Positions 32,662-41,529 of a stretch of DNA of 64,000 nucleotides are shown in pieces. Positions within the stretch are counted from its first letter, which is position 1. Each line of letters starts with the position of its first letter. The notes below the pieces were generated by a model. That model did no database searches, was not told the origin of the DNA, and worked only from the letters and a program-made list of their open reading frames with translations. The stretch lies in assembly GCF_001905825.1 (NCBI RefSeq), contig NZ_LIVV01000004.1:186001-250000 (forward strand). The letters run 5' to 3'. Position numbers and translations under genes: made by a program. This stretch comes from Streptomyces sp. CB02009 (GTDB taxonomy: Bacteria > Actinomycetota > Actinomycetes > Streptomycetales > Streptomycetaceae).

Positions 32662-33531
32662 TCACCAGGCGAGTTGGGCGATCTCCTCCGCCACCACCGC
32701 GCACGCGTCCGCCGCCGGGTCGATCAGGGGGAAGTGGCCGACCTCCTCCAGGAGCGTCACGCCGACCGTCTCGCCCGCCTTCGAGGCCGCCTCGGCGTAG
32801 GCGTCGGCGACGGCGTACGGCACGTCGATGTCCGTGCGGCCCTGGACGACGGTGGTCGCGATGCCGGTCGGCAGCAGCAGAGCGGGGTCGGTGTGGGCCG
32901 CCCGCTCCTCGTACGCGGACGGGTCGCCGAGCAGTTCGGTGACCGCGCCGCCGCACACTCCCAGCTCGACCGCCCGTCCGAAGTGGGCGATGGGGGCGAG
33001 GGCGACGACCCCGCGCAGCTCGGGCGGGGCGGGCAGGCGCCAGGGGGAGCCGGCGGGCAGGACGTGCCGGGCGGCGGCCCAGAGGGCGAGCTGGCCGCCC
33101 GCCGAGTGGCCGGTGAGCACGATCCGGCCGGTGTCGGCCTGCGGCAGGTGGGCGGCGGCGAGTCCGGGCAGGGCGTCGAGCGCGGCCGCGACGTCGTCGA
33201 AGGTCTCGGGCCAGCGTCCGGCGACCGGGGCGGCACCACCCTGCCGGGGGATGTCGCTGCCGCGCCGGTACTCGACGTTCGCCACGGCGAAGCCGCGCCG
33301 GGCCAGGAAGTCCACGAACGGGGTCAGGTGCCGCCGGTCGTACGGCGCCCGCCACGCCCCGCCGTGCAGCGCGACGACGAGCGGCACCCGGTCGCCTCCG
33401 CCGCGCGGGGCGTAGAAGTCGACGACCTGGTCCGGGTGGTCGCCGTACGCGGCGGAGGCGTCCGGGGGGACGGCCGGGTGCGAGAGGGCCGACGCCTCTT
33501 CGGCGGCATCGCGCGCGGCGGGGTCCGGCAT
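32662..33531 (-). CDS. Kynurenine formamidase-like alpha/beta hydrolase
   Basis: 289 residues from ATG 33531 (MPDPAARDAAEEAS). Oxyanion motif HGGAWR, nucleophile elbow TGHSAGGQLALW (Ser near residue 142) and catalytic His in EEVGHFPLIDP; the Asp is in VVQGRTDIDVPY. Last gene of the kynA-kynU direction and in the expected place for the step that hydrolyses N-formylkynurenine to kynurenine; the esterase-type formamidase of this family replaces the cyclase-fold KynB. GAGAGG lies about nine bases upstream. The 136-base gap to kynU contains a perfect 14-base inverted repeat, so its expression may be uncoupled from the first two genes. Confidence 0.85.
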   Translation of the reverse strand: MPDPAARDAAEEASALSHPAVPPDASAAYGDHPDQVVDFYAPRGGGDRVPLVVALHGGAWRAPYDRRHLTPFVDFLARRGFAVANVEYRRGSDIPRQGGAAPVAGRWPETFDDVAAALDALPGLAAAHLPQADTGRIVLTGHSAGGQLALWAAARHVLPAGSPWRLPAPPELRGVVALAPIAHFGRAVELGVCGGAVTELLGDPSAYEERAAHTDPALLLPTGIATTVVQGRTDIDVPYAVADAYAEAASKAGETVGVTLLEEVGHFPLIDPAADACAVVAEEIAQLAW

Positions 33532-33566
33532 GCTGTTCCAACCTCTCGGATACGGGGCCGAATTGG

Positions 33567-33613
33567 CCTGACCTGCGGGGACGGTACCAGGAGCGGAGCC
33601 CCCGCAGGTCAGG
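33567..33613. other. Perfect 14-bp inverted repeat between kynU and the formamidase gene
   Basis: CCTGACCTGCGGGG (33567-33580) and CCCCGCAGGTCAGG (33600-33613), 19 bases apart, with GGTACC inside the loop. It could be a large operator, a partial terminator or an mRNA processing hairpin inside the operon. Confidence 0.7.
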
Positions 33614-33667
33614 CGATCATCGGACCGTACGAGACCGCGCGCGGCCGCGCGGAACCCGGTCGGGGCC

Positions 33668-34945
33668 TCAGCCGGGCAGGTCCGCCAGGACCTCCGCGAG
33701 CACCCGCGCCGCCCGCTCCGCGTCCGCGAAGCCGACGTACAGCGGGGTGAAGCCGAACCGCAGGATGTCGGGGCGGCGCAGATCGCCGACGACACCGCGC
33801 TTGATCAGCTCGGCCATGACGGCGGGCGCGTTCTCGCAGGCCAGCGCGGTCTGGCTGCCGCGCTCGTCGTGCGCGTCCGGCGTCACGGAGGTGACGCGGC
33901 CCTCCGGCACGTACGCCCGCACGCACTCCAGGAAGAAGTCCGTGAGCGCCAGGGACTTGGCCCGTACCTCCTCGATGGCGACGCCGTCCCAGACGTCGAG
34001 CGCCGCTTCGAGGGCCAGCATCGAGAGGATGTCGGGCGTCCCGACCCGGCCGCGTACGGCGCCTGCGGCCGCCTCGTACCCGGGGGTCATGGCGAACGGG
34101 TCGGTGTGCGAGTTCCAGCCGGGCAGCGGCGAGTCGAAGGCGGCCTGGTGGCGCTCGGCGACGTACAGGTAGGCCGGCGAACCGGGCCCGCCGTTCAGGT
34201 ACTTGTACGTGCAGCCGACGGCCAGGTCGACCCCGTGCGCGTCCAGGCCGACCGGCAGGGCGCCCGCGCTGTGGCACAGGTCCCAGACGGCGAGCGCGCC
34301 CGCCGCGTGCAGCGCGGCGGTGATGCCGGGCAGGTCGTGGCGGCGGCCGCTGCGGTAGTCGACGTGGTTGACGAGCGCGGCGGCCGTCCGCGGGCCGGCC
34401 GCGGCGGCCATGGCGGCCGGGTCGACGGGCACGATCCGGTGACCCGTCATCCGCGCCGCGGACTCCGCGATGTACCCGTCCGTGGGAAAGGTCGTCGCGT
34501 CGACGAGGATCTCGTCGCGGTCGTCGGCGCTCAGCCGGGCCGCCGCGACGACCGCCTTGAAGACGTTCACGCTGGTCGAGTCGCCGACCACGATCTGTCC
34601 GGGAGCGGCGCCGACGATCGGGGCGATCCGGTCGCCGATCCGCTCGGGCGCGGTCCACCAGCCGGACTCGTCCCAGGAGCGGATGCGGAGCTCGCCCCAC
34701 TCGCGGGTGATGACGTCGGCCATCCGGGCGGGGACGTGGGCGGGCAACGCGCCGAGGGAGTTGCCGTCGAGGTAGACGGTCCCGGCGTCGAGGGCGAACT
34801 TCTCGCGGTGCTTGCCGAGTTCGTCCGCGGTGTCCAGTTCCTGGGCCCGCTTCCGGAGGTCCGCCCGGTGGGCGTCCGCCTGCTGGAGTTCCGCCCGCCG
34901 GGCGTCTGCCTGCTCGAGGTCTGCCATGGCTTCAGTGTCAGACAT
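33668..34945 (-). CDS. kynU: Kynureninase
   Basis: 425 residues. PLP enzyme that cleaves kynurenine to anthranilate and alanine. Visible: DGNSLGALP near residue 62, the cofactor-binding GDSTSVNVFKA, ALVNHVDYRSG, and Schiff-base lysine in CTYKYLNGGPGSPAYLYV. An N-terminal 35-residue extension contains two near-copies of an 11-residue unit (EQADARRAELQ, QQADAHRADLR) before the usual start region. The ATG overlaps the end of kynA by eight bases, indicating translational coupling. No kynurenine 3-monooxygenase gene is nearby, so the route ends at anthranilate. Confidence 0.97.
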   Translation of the reverse strand: MSDTEAMADLEQADARRAELQQADAHRADLRKRAQELDTADELGKHREKFALDAGTVYLDGNSLGALPAHVPARMADVITREWGELRIRSWDESGWWTAPERIGDRIAPIVGAAPGQIVVGDSTSVNVFKAVVAAARLSADDRDEILVDATTFPTDGYIAESAARMTGHRIVPVDPAAMAAAAGPRTAAALVNHVDYRSGRRHDLPGITAALHAAGALAVWDLCHSAGALPVGLDAHGVDLAVGCTYKYLNGGPGSPAYLYVAERHQAAFDSPLPGWNSHTDPFAMTPGYEAAAGAVRGRVGTPDILSMLALEAALDVWDGVAIEEVRAKSLALTDFFLECVRAYVPEGRVTSVTPDAHDERGSQTALACENAPAVMAELIKRGVVGDLRRPDILRFGFTPLYVGFADAERAARVLAEVLADLPG

Positions 34946-35795
34946 GGCTGCGCGCCGTCCAGAGCTCCGGGAAGACGTTCTTCTGCGCCCGCTTCTCCAG
35001 CCAGGCCACGCCCGCCGAACCGCCGGTGCCGGTCTTCGAGCCCATCGCGCGGCGGGTCGCCACCAGGTGGTCGTTGCGCCATCGCCAGACCAGTTCGGCG
35101 ACGTCGCTGAGCGCCTCGCCGAGCCGCACGAGTTCGCCGTTCTGGTCGGCGTCCGCGTAGATCCCGGCCCAGACCGCCTCGACCTCGGCCGAGGGCTCGT
35201 ACCGCTGTCCGAGGTCGCGGCCGAGGACGGCGGCCGGGACGGGCAGGCCGCGGCGGGCGAGCAGCCCGAGGACCTCGTCGTACAGGCTCGGCTCGGTCAG
35301 CGCCTTCTCCAGCTCCGCGTGGACGCGGGGCGCGCCCCGGTGCGGGACGAGCATGGACGCGGACTTCTCGCCGAGCAGGAACTCCATCCGCCGGTACATC
35401 GCGGACTGGAAGCCGGAGCCCTCGCCGAGCGCGGCGCGGTAGGCGTTGAACTGGGCGGGGGTGAGCTGGGCGAGCGGCCGCCAGGAGTGGTTGAGGGCCT
35501 CCAGCTCGCGCACGGAGCGCTTGAGCGCGTCCATGGCGACGGGGACGCGGTCCTCGCGCAGGGCGCGGCTCGCGGTCTCCCACTCGTGGACGATCACCGT
35601 GAACCACAGCTCCATGACCTGGGTGGTGACCAGGAAGACCATCTCGCCGGGGTCGTCCGAGCGGAGGTGCTGGAGGTGGGTCAGGACGTCCGCCTGGACG
35701 TAGTCCTCGTACGGCGTCGTGCCGGCGAAGTCGAGGTTCGGGTCGTTGGCGACCGAACCGGCTCCGGAATCGGGAGAACCCGGGGAGAGTGACAT
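34938..35795 (-). CDS. kynA: Tryptophan 2,3-dioxygenase
   Basis: 285 residues. Heme dioxygenase opening the indole ring of tryptophan to N-formylkynurenine, first step of the pathway completed by the next two genes. Hallmarks: LDFAGTTPYEDYVQADVL, the proximal region FLVTTQVMELWFTVIVHEWE, SGFQSAMYRRMEFLLG, heme-ligand histidine region LVWRWRNDHLVATRRAMG and GTGGSAGVAWLEKRA. GAGGAG is well placed before the ATG. Head of the operon kynA-kynU-(formamidase). In streptomycetes this pathway supplies anthranilate/kynurenine for catabolism and can feed antibiotic pathways. Confidence 0.97.
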   Translation of the reverse strand: MSLSPGSPDSGAGSVANDPNLDFAGTTPYEDYVQADVLTHLQHLRSDDPGEMVFLVTTQVMELWFTVIVHEWETASRALREDRVPVAMDALKRSVRELEALNHSWRPLAQLTPAQFNAYRAALGEGSGFQSAMYRRMEFLLGEKSASMLVPHRGAPRVHAELEKALTEPSLYDEVLGLLARRGLPVPAAVLGRDLGQRYEPSAEVEAVWAGIYADADQNGELVRLGEALSDVAELVWRWRNDHLVATRRAMGSKTGTGGSAGVAWLEKRAQKNVFPELWTARSHV

Positions 35796-35919
35796 TGCTG
35801 TCTCCTCGATACGAACTACCGGGTAGCGGTCTGCTCCACCGTGCGCACGGTCGTCCGTACGTCACGGGAGCCCCGGTCCCCTCGGGAGGCGGGCTTCGTC
35901 GCGCGCCGTCCCAAGCGCA

Positions 35920-36864
35920 TCATGACACGATCGGCCCGGTGATGTAGCTCCCGTCTTCGTCATACGGAAATGCGTTCGACCGGCATCCGTCGAGGCCCTT
36001 GATCTGCTGCATCATCGCGGGCGCGGGCCTGCCCGGACCCGGGCAGCCCATGTGCTGCCGGATGCCGATCTCGTGCCCGACCTCGTGGTTGATGATCAGG
36101 TGCCGGTACTCGGCGGCCTCCCCCGCGAAGGTCGGCGAGCCCAGCATCCACCGTCTGAGGTTCACCACGACCCCGTCGGTGGTCTCGCAGTTCAGCTCGC
36201 CGCGGGTGTCCAGGCCCTGCTGCAGGCAGAGCGCGTCGGCCGTGTCGGGGGTGGCGATCCGGATGACGAAGTCGGCGTCCTCCGAGACCAGCTGGAAGCG
36301 GCCCCGGCCGTGCGCGGCCCAGCCGCGCGGATGCGCCAGGATCCGCTGGATCTCGGCGGCCGTGTCACGCGCCGACAGCGCGATGCCCTCCTCGACCTGG
36401 ACCTGGTAGCGGCGCAGTTCGCCGCCCTCGCCGACGGGTGCGCCGGAGGCCTGCGCGGTGACGAACGTCCCGGCGCCGGACTTCGGCACGGTGGGCGGCT
36501 TCACCGGGACCGACGTCGGTTTCGGCGTGGGTGTCGGTGTCGGTTTCGGCGTCGCCTTCGGCGACGGGGGCGGGGTCGGTCGCACGGCCGGCGGCTTCGG
36601 TTTCGCCCGTGGGGGCCGGGGAGCGGGGGTGGTCGTCCTCGCTGCCGGGTTCTCGGTGGTCGCCGTCGGTACGGGGGCGGTGGCCGGGGCCGCCGTGACC
36701 TCGGCGGGCGGGCCCTCGAAGTGGGCGAGGGCGACTCCGGCGCCGAGCGCCGCCGTCATCAGGACCAGCGTCGGGAGGACGAGCCGCCGCCCGGACCCGC
36801 GCCCGGACCCGCGCCTCCTGGAGCCTGTTCGGCGCCGTCCTGCGGTCGTACCACGCTTGCCCAC
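35920..36864 (-). CDS. Secreted DUF3152 zincin-like protein
   Basis: 314 residues from GTG 36864 (VVGKRGTTAG.. region) with GGGGGAG six bases upstream; upstream codons in frame lack a ribosome binding site. Very basic start, one membrane helix near residues 27-48 (VLPTLVLMTAALGAGVALAH), a long Pro/Thr/Lys linker (PKATPKPTPTPTPKPT), then the DUF3152 domain. The zinc motif HEVGHEIGIRQHMGCPGPG (HExxHxxGxxxH type) is intact, so it is probably a metallopeptidase anchored outside the membrane. Two cysteine pairs are present. Substrate unknown. Single gene. Confidence 0.9.
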   Translation of the reverse strand: MGKRGTTAGRRRTGSRRRGSGRGSGRRLVLPTLVLMTAALGAGVALAHFEGPPAEVTAAPATAPVPTATTENPAARTTTPAPRPPRAKPKPPAVRPTPPPSPKATPKPTPTPTPKPTSVPVKPPTVPKSGAGTFVTAQASGAPVGEGGELRRYQVQVEEGIALSARDTAAEIQRILAHPRGWAAHGRGRFQLVSEDADFVIRIATPDTADALCLQQGLDTRGELNCETTDGVVVNLRRWMLGSPTFAGEAAEYRHLIINHEVGHEIGIRQHMGCPGPGRPAPAMMQQIKGLDGCRSNAFPYDEDGSYITGPIVS

Positions 36865-36972
36865 GACAGACTCCCCCCTCGGGTCCTGCGGTCCCGGGGA
36901 TCGTACCGGGCGTTTCGAACGCCCTTTCCCCACGCGGGAGGAAAGGGCGTTCGGCAGGTACGGGGGGAGACG

Positions 36973-37380
36973 TCAGCCGAGCGTCTCCGCCGCGGTCTCC
37001 GAGGAGTCCCGCAGGAAGGTCGTGCAGCGCTCGAACTCGTCCTTCTCGCCGATCTCGCCGGCCGCGCGGGCGAGCGAGTGCAGGGCGCGCAGGAAGCCGC
37101 GGTTCGGCTCGTGCTCCCACGGCACCGGGCCGTGGCCCTTCCAGCCGTTGCGGCGCAGCGCGTCGAGGCCGCGGTGGTAGCCGGTACGGGCGTAGGCGTA
37201 CGACTCGACGACCGAACCGCGCTCGTACGCGTCGTCCGCGAGCTGGGCCCAGGCGAGCGAGGAGGTCGGGTACTTGGCGGCGACTTCCGCCGGCGCCGTC
37301 CCGTTCGCGAGCAGCTCGCGCGGACCCGGGTCGTCGGGCAGGTGGGTGGGGGCCGGTCCCCCCAGGAGGTTCTCATGCAT
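36973..37380 (-). CDS. DUF3151 family protein
   Basis: 135 residues from ATG 37380 (MHENLLGGPAPTHL); ATG 37386 would add two residues. Small soluble protein conserved in actinobacteria with the segments PELLANG-like RELLANGTAP, SLAWAQLAD, AYARTGYHRGLDALRRNGWKGHGPVPWEHEPNRGFLRAL and C..FLRDSS. Function unknown. In many actinobacteria it sits near fbaA; here an MFS exporter and a MalY-type gene separate the two. CAGACT about six bases before the upstream ATG may be a weak -10 element. Confidence 0.9.
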   Translation of the reverse strand: MHENLLGGPAPTHLPDDPGPRELLANGTAPAEVAAKYPTSSLAWAQLADDAYERGSVVESYAYARTGYHRGLDALRRNGWKGHGPVPWEHEPNRGFLRALHSLARAAGEIGEKDEFERCTTFLRDSSETAAETLG

Positions 37381-37580
37381 GGCCATGGGGCCAGTCTGCC
37401 TCAGTCCCGCCCCCGGAAGGCCCCGTGGCGGGGAAGGACCGGCCCGGGGCGGGGGCCCCGGACGCCCTGCGGCCGGCCCCGCGGCGGGGAAGCACCGGTC
37501 CCAGGGCAGCGGCGAGGCAGGGGAGCACCGGCCGCGGGCACGCGGACGCCCCGCACGCCCCGCGGCGGCACCGGCTCCGC

Positions 37581-39044
37581 TCAGGCCGACGCGTCCCGCC
37601 GGCCCGGGTCGAGCGGCGGGGACGTCACCCCGCAGTGCACCTTGCACTCCGGGTGGCAGCCCGCCCGCGCGGGGGTCCGCATCGTCGTCCACGCCACCAC
37701 CGCGCCCACCACCAGGATCCCCGCGCACATCGGCATCGCCCGCCGGAACGTCGACCCGAACTCCTCCGCCGAGCGGTACGCCTCCGGGCCCATCCCGGCG
37801 AGCATCGGCAGCGCGGCCACCGCGAGCAGCCCGGCCGCCCGCGCCGCCGCGTTGTTGATGCCGCTGGCCAGACCCGCCCGGGACACGTCCACCGACGCGA
37901 GCACCGTCGCGGTCAGCGGCGCGACCAGGGCCGTCATCCCGAGCCCGAGCACCAGCAGCGCCGGCAGCACGTCCCGTACGTACGAGGCGTCCTCGCCGAC
38001 CCGCAGCATCAGGAGCATGCCCGCGGCGCACAGCAGCGGCCCCACCGTCAGCGGGATCCGGGGCCCGATCCGCTCCCCCAGCTCCCCGGACTTCGCCGAG
38101 AGCAGCAGCATCAGGACGGTCGTGGGCAGCAGGGCCGTACCGGCACCGAGCGCCGAGTAGCCGGCCACCACCTGGAGCTGGAGGGCGGCGAGGAAGAAGA
38201 AGCCGCCGAACGCGGCGTACACGCACAGCGTGACCAGGTTGACCGCGGTGAACATCCGGGACGCGAAGATCGACGGCGGCACCATCGCGCGTTCGCCGCG
38301 CCGCCGCTCCACGACCACGAACCAGGCCCCGACGAGGACCCCGGCCGCCCCGGCCCACCAGGCCTCGCCGATCAGCGCGTACGTCACGAGCGCGAGCGCC
38401 GCCGCCCCCAGGACCGCGCCGAGCACGTCGAAGCGACCGTGCGCGGTCTCGTCCCTCGATTCGGGGACGTGCCGCAGCGCGACGGGGACGCAGAGCGCGG
38501 CGAGCGGCACGTTCAGCAGGAACACCCACCGCCAGCCCGGCCCGTCCACCAGCCAGCCGCCCACGAACGGCCCGATCGCCGCCCCCACCCCGCCGAAACC
38601 GGACCACAGCCCGACCGCCCTGGCCCGGTCGTCCTCGTGGAAACTCGCCTGGATCAGCGCCAGGGACCCGGGGGTGAGCAGCGCCCCGCCCACGCCCTGG
38701 AGGGCGCGGGCGGCGATGAGCACCCCGGCGTTCGGGGCGAGGCCGCACAGGAGCGAGGCGAGCGCGAACCACACCACGCCGATCACGAAGACCCGGCGCC
38801 GTCCGAACCGGTCGCCGAGCGAGCCGCCGAGCAGGATCAGCCCGGCCAGGGTGAGCATGTAGGCGTTGACCGTCCACTGCAGAACGGCCAGGTCGGCGCC
38901 CAGGTCCTCGCCGATGTGCGGCAGCGCCACATTGACGACGGTGGAGTCGAGCAGCGCCATGCCGGAGCCGAGGACGGTCGTGAACACGATCCATCGCCCG
39001 GTCCTGGAGCCCATCCGCACGTCACGCTCGCCCATGCCAGCCAT
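37581..39044 (-). CDS. MFS drug exporter (DHA2, 14-TM)
   Basis: About 487 residues; the ATG at 39044 is preferred, 39035 possible. Fourteen predicted helices, with motif A in GGSLGDRFGRRRVFVIG, motif C-like GVGAAIGPFVGGWLVDGPGWRWVFLLNVP and acidic residue in helix 1 (LLDSTVVNVALPHIGEDLGA), typical of proton-driven multidrug exporters of the EmrB/QacA group. The C-terminal cytoplasmic tail is unusual: it contains CHPECKVHC, four potential metal ligands within nine residues. No dedicated regulator is adjacent. Confidence 0.9.
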   Translation of the reverse strand: MAGMGERDVRMGSRTGRWIVFTTVLGSGMALLDSTVVNVALPHIGEDLGADLAVLQWTVNAYMLTLAGLILLGGSLGDRFGRRRVFVIGVVWFALASLLCGLAPNAGVLIAARALQGVGGALLTPGSLALIQASFHEDDRARAVGLWSGFGGVGAAIGPFVGGWLVDGPGWRWVFLLNVPLAALCVPVALRHVPESRDETAHGRFDVLGAVLGAAALALVTYALIGEAWWAGAAGVLVGAWFVVVERRRGERAMVPPSIFASRMFTAVNLVTLCVYAAFGGFFFLAALQLQVVAGYSALGAGTALLPTTVLMLLLSAKSGELGERIGPRIPLTVGPLLCAAGMLLMLRVGEDASYVRDVLPALLVLGLGMTALVAPLTATVLASVDVSRAGLASGINNAAARAAGLLAVAALPMLAGMGPEAYRSAEEFGSTFRRAMPMCAGILVVGAVVAWTTMRTPARAGCHPECKVHCGVTSPPLDPGRRDASA

Positions 39045-39108
39045 GGTCCTCGCGGAGGCCACCCTGTGCACCCCGGTGCGGGCGTCCGCCGCCCCCGGGA
39101 CGTCCGTG

Positions 39109-40299
39109 TCAGGCGGTCCGCAGCCGTGCCGCCGCCCGGACCAGGGCGGCCGCGCCCCGCTGGGCCTTCTCCCGCCGGCAGCCCACGTTCAGCCGGACGA
39201 AGCCGGGCGTGCCGTACACCCCGCCCGGCATGATCGCGACCTTCTCGACGGTGATCAGCTCCTCCTGCAGCCGGGTCTCCTCGATGCCGAGGGGCCGCAG
39301 GTCGATCCAGGCGAGGTAACCCGCCTGCGGGGGTGACCAGCGAAGATCGGGAAGGCCCGCCGCGAGCTCCTCCCGGACCATGTCCATCGTGCCCGCCACA
39401 TAGGCGCGCAGCTCGTCCAGCCAGGCCGCGCCGTGCCGGTACGCGGCGATGTGGGCGGTCAGCGAGAGCACGGCGGGCGAGGCGAGCCCCTCCCCGGTCT
39501 CCATCCGCCGGACGAAGGCCGCGCGCTCGTCGGGGTCGCCGATGATCCCGTACGAGCCGGAGAGCGCGGGGAAGTTGAACGCCTTGGTGGCCGAGGTGAT
39601 CAGCGCCCAGCGCCGGCCCCGGCCCCGCTCGGCGATCCGGGTCCACGGGATGTGGCGGTGGCCCTCGGTGGTCAGGTCGGCGTGGATCTCGTCGCTGACG
39701 ACGGCGGCGCCGTGGCGCTCGGCGAGCGCGGCGAACTCCCGGAGCTCGTCCTCCGTCCACACCCGGCCGGTCGGATTGTGCGGGGAGCAGAGCAGCAGGA
39801 CCGTGCTGTCCGGCCGGGCCAGCTCCCGTTCGAGGGCTTCGGTGTCGTCGAGGGGGACGCCGCGCAGCTCGCGCCCGAGCCCCGTGACGGCCTTGCGGAA
39901 GCCGTCGTACGTGGGGGTGTGGACGACGACGCCGTCGCCGGGCTCGGTCCACATCCGCAGGAGCTGGGAGAGCTGGTTGAGCACGGAGGGCGCGTACACC
40001 AGGGAGTCCGGGTCGATCTCGGCCCCGTACCGGGTGGCGTACCAGTGGCGTATCGCCTCGCGGAACTCGCCGAGCCGCCAGTCGGTGTAGCCGAAGACCC
40101 CGTGCTCGACGCGGTCGCGCAGGGCCGCGAGGACCTCCGGCGGGGAGGCGAAGTCCATGTCGGAGATGGTGAAGGGGAGCAGGTCGGGGACGCCGAAGCG
40201 GTCCGCGATCCCGTCCCACTGGACCGACCAGGTCCCGCGGCGGTCGATCTCCCGGTCGAAGTCGTACGTCGTGGTCACCGCGGTCTCTCCTCCGGACAT
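39109..40299 (-). CDS. MalY/PatB-type PLP-dependent C-S lyase (aminotransferase fold)
   Basis: 396 residues from ATG 40299 with AGGAGGAG upstream. Fold type I PLP enzyme: YDFDREIDRRGTWSVQWD start typical of the MalY group, CSPHNPTGRVW, DEIHADL, and PLP lysine in SATKAFNFPALSGSYGII. The family performs cystathionine or cysteine-conjugate beta-lyase reactions. It lies 86 bases after fbaA, separated by a good hairpin, so is probably expressed separately. Substrate not determinable. Confidence 0.92.
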   Translation of the reverse strand: MSGGETAVTTTYDFDREIDRRGTWSVQWDGIADRFGVPDLLPFTISDMDFASPPEVLAALRDRVEHGVFGYTDWRLGEFREAIRHWYATRYGAEIDPDSLVYAPSVLNQLSQLLRMWTEPGDGVVVHTPTYDGFRKAVTGLGRELRGVPLDDTEALERELARPDSTVLLLCSPHNPTGRVWTEDELREFAALAERHGAAVVSDEIHADLTTEGHRHIPWTRIAERGRGRRWALITSATKAFNFPALSGSYGIIGDPDERAAFVRRMETGEGLASPAVLSLTAHIAAYRHGAAWLDELRAYVAGTMDMVREELAAGLPDLRWSPPQAGYLAWIDLRPLGIEETRLQEELITVEKVAIMPGGVYGTPGFVRLNVGCRREKAQRGAAALVRAAARLRTA

Positions 40300-40322
40300 C
40301 GCTCTCCTCCTGACATGCCGAG

Positions 40323-40360
40323 GGCCCGGCACCCCCACGCCGGGGCGGGGGTGCCGGGCC
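40323..40360 (-). terminator. Terminator of fbaA
   Basis: GGCCCGGCACCCCC pairs with GGGGGTGCCGGGCC around a ten-base loop, 26 bases beyond the fbaA stop. Confidence 0.85.
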
Positions 40361-40385
40361 GCTCGTCCAACGCCTGCCTCGGCGC

Positions 40386-41408
40386 TTACTTCAGCTTGGT
40401 GCCGGTCGAGCGCAGCGCCGCGCACGCCTCGGTCACGCGGACGGCCATGCCGGCCTCGGCCAGCTTGCCCCAGGTGCGGGGGTCGTAGGTGGACTTGACG
40501 CCGACCTCGCCGTCGACCTTCAGCACACCGTCGTAGTTCTTGAACATGTGGTTCGCCACCGGACGCGTGAAGGCGTACTGGGTGTCGGTGTCGAGGTTCA
40601 TCTTCACGACGCCGTTCTCCAGGGCGGTCGCGATCTCCTCGGCCGTGGAGCCCGAGCCGCCGTGGAAGACGAAGTCGAACGGGGACGGCTTGCCGTACTT
40701 CTCGGCGACACCGGCCTGGAGGTCCTTGAGGAGCTCCGGGCGGAGGACGACGTTGCCCGGCTTGTAGACGCCGTGCACGTTGCCGAAGGAGGCGGCGAGC
40801 AGGTAGCGGCCCTTCTCGCCCAGGCCGAGGGCCTCGGCGGTGCGGAGCGCGTCGTCGACGGTGGTGTACAGCTCGTCGTTGATCTCGTGGCTGACGCCGT
40901 CCTCCTCGCCACCGGTCGGGGTGATCTCGACCTCAAGGATGATCTTGGCGGCGGCGGCCTTCGCGAGCAGCTCCTGGCCGATGGCCAGGTTGTCGGCGAG
41001 GGTCTCGGCGGAGCCGTCCCACATGTGCGACTGGAACAGCGGGTTCTCGCCCCGGGCGACGCGCTCGGCGGAGATGTCGAGCAGCGGACGGACATAGCCG
41101 TCCAGCTTGTCCTTCGGGCAGTGGTCGGTGTGCAGCGCGACCGTGATGTCGTACTTCGCGGCGACGATGTGCGCGAACTCGGCCAGGGCAACGGCGCCCG
41201 TGACCATGTCCTTGTTGTACTGGCCGCCCAGGAACTCGGCTCCGCCGGTCGAGATCTGGATGATGCCGTCGCTCTCGGCCTCCGCGAAGCCGCGCAGGGC
41301 GGCGTGCAGGGTCTGGGACGAAGTCACGTTGATGGCCGGGTAGGCGAACTTGCCTGCCTTCGCCCGGTCGAGCATCTCGTTGTAGACCTCGGGGGTTGCG
41401 ATGGGCAT
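40386..41408 (-). CDS. fbaA: Class II fructose-bisphosphate aldolase
   Basis: 340 residues, standard length. Glycolysis/gluconeogenesis; cleaves fructose 1,6-bisphosphate to GAP and DHAP with zinc. Zinc and catalytic residues are in ALHTDHCPKDKLD (His), ILEVEITPTGGEEDGV, SFGNVHGVYKPGN (His) and FHGGSGS (His), with NLDTDTQYAF for phosphate binding. ATG 41408 with AAGGAG closely upstream. Single gene with its own terminator. Its 222-base upstream region contains a parS palindrome. Confidence 0.98.
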   Translation of the reverse strand: MPIATPEVYNEMLDRAKAGKFAYPAINVTSSQTLHAALRGFAEAESDGIIQISTGGAEFLGGQYNKDMVTGAVALAEFAHIVAAKYDITVALHTDHCPKDKLDGYVRPLLDISAERVARGENPLFQSHMWDGSAETLADNLAIGQELLAKAAAAKIILEVEITPTGGEEDGVSHEINDELYTTVDDALRTAEALGLGEKGRYLLAASFGNVHGVYKPGNVVLRPELLKDLQAGVAEKYGKPSPFDFVFHGGSGSTAEEIATALENGVVKMNLDTDTQYAFTRPVANHMFKNYDGVLKVDGEVGVKSTYDPRTWGKLAEAGMAVRVTEACAALRSTGTKLK

Positions 41409-41529
41409 TCGTCCGCTCCTTGTGATGTGCGGGGTGTGTGCGTTGCTGTCCCTGACCTGGGGGCGACGTCATCGTCGACGCCCATCCTTCCAGACTCTTC
41501 TCCGGGCTCCCACGGGCCCGGCACACCGA

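Noticed and set aside
36458-37180. 240-codon open frame on the plus strand in the DUF3152 region
   Set aside because: Antisense to the Pro/Thr-rich linker of the DUF3152 gene; composition explained by reverse complement of that linker.
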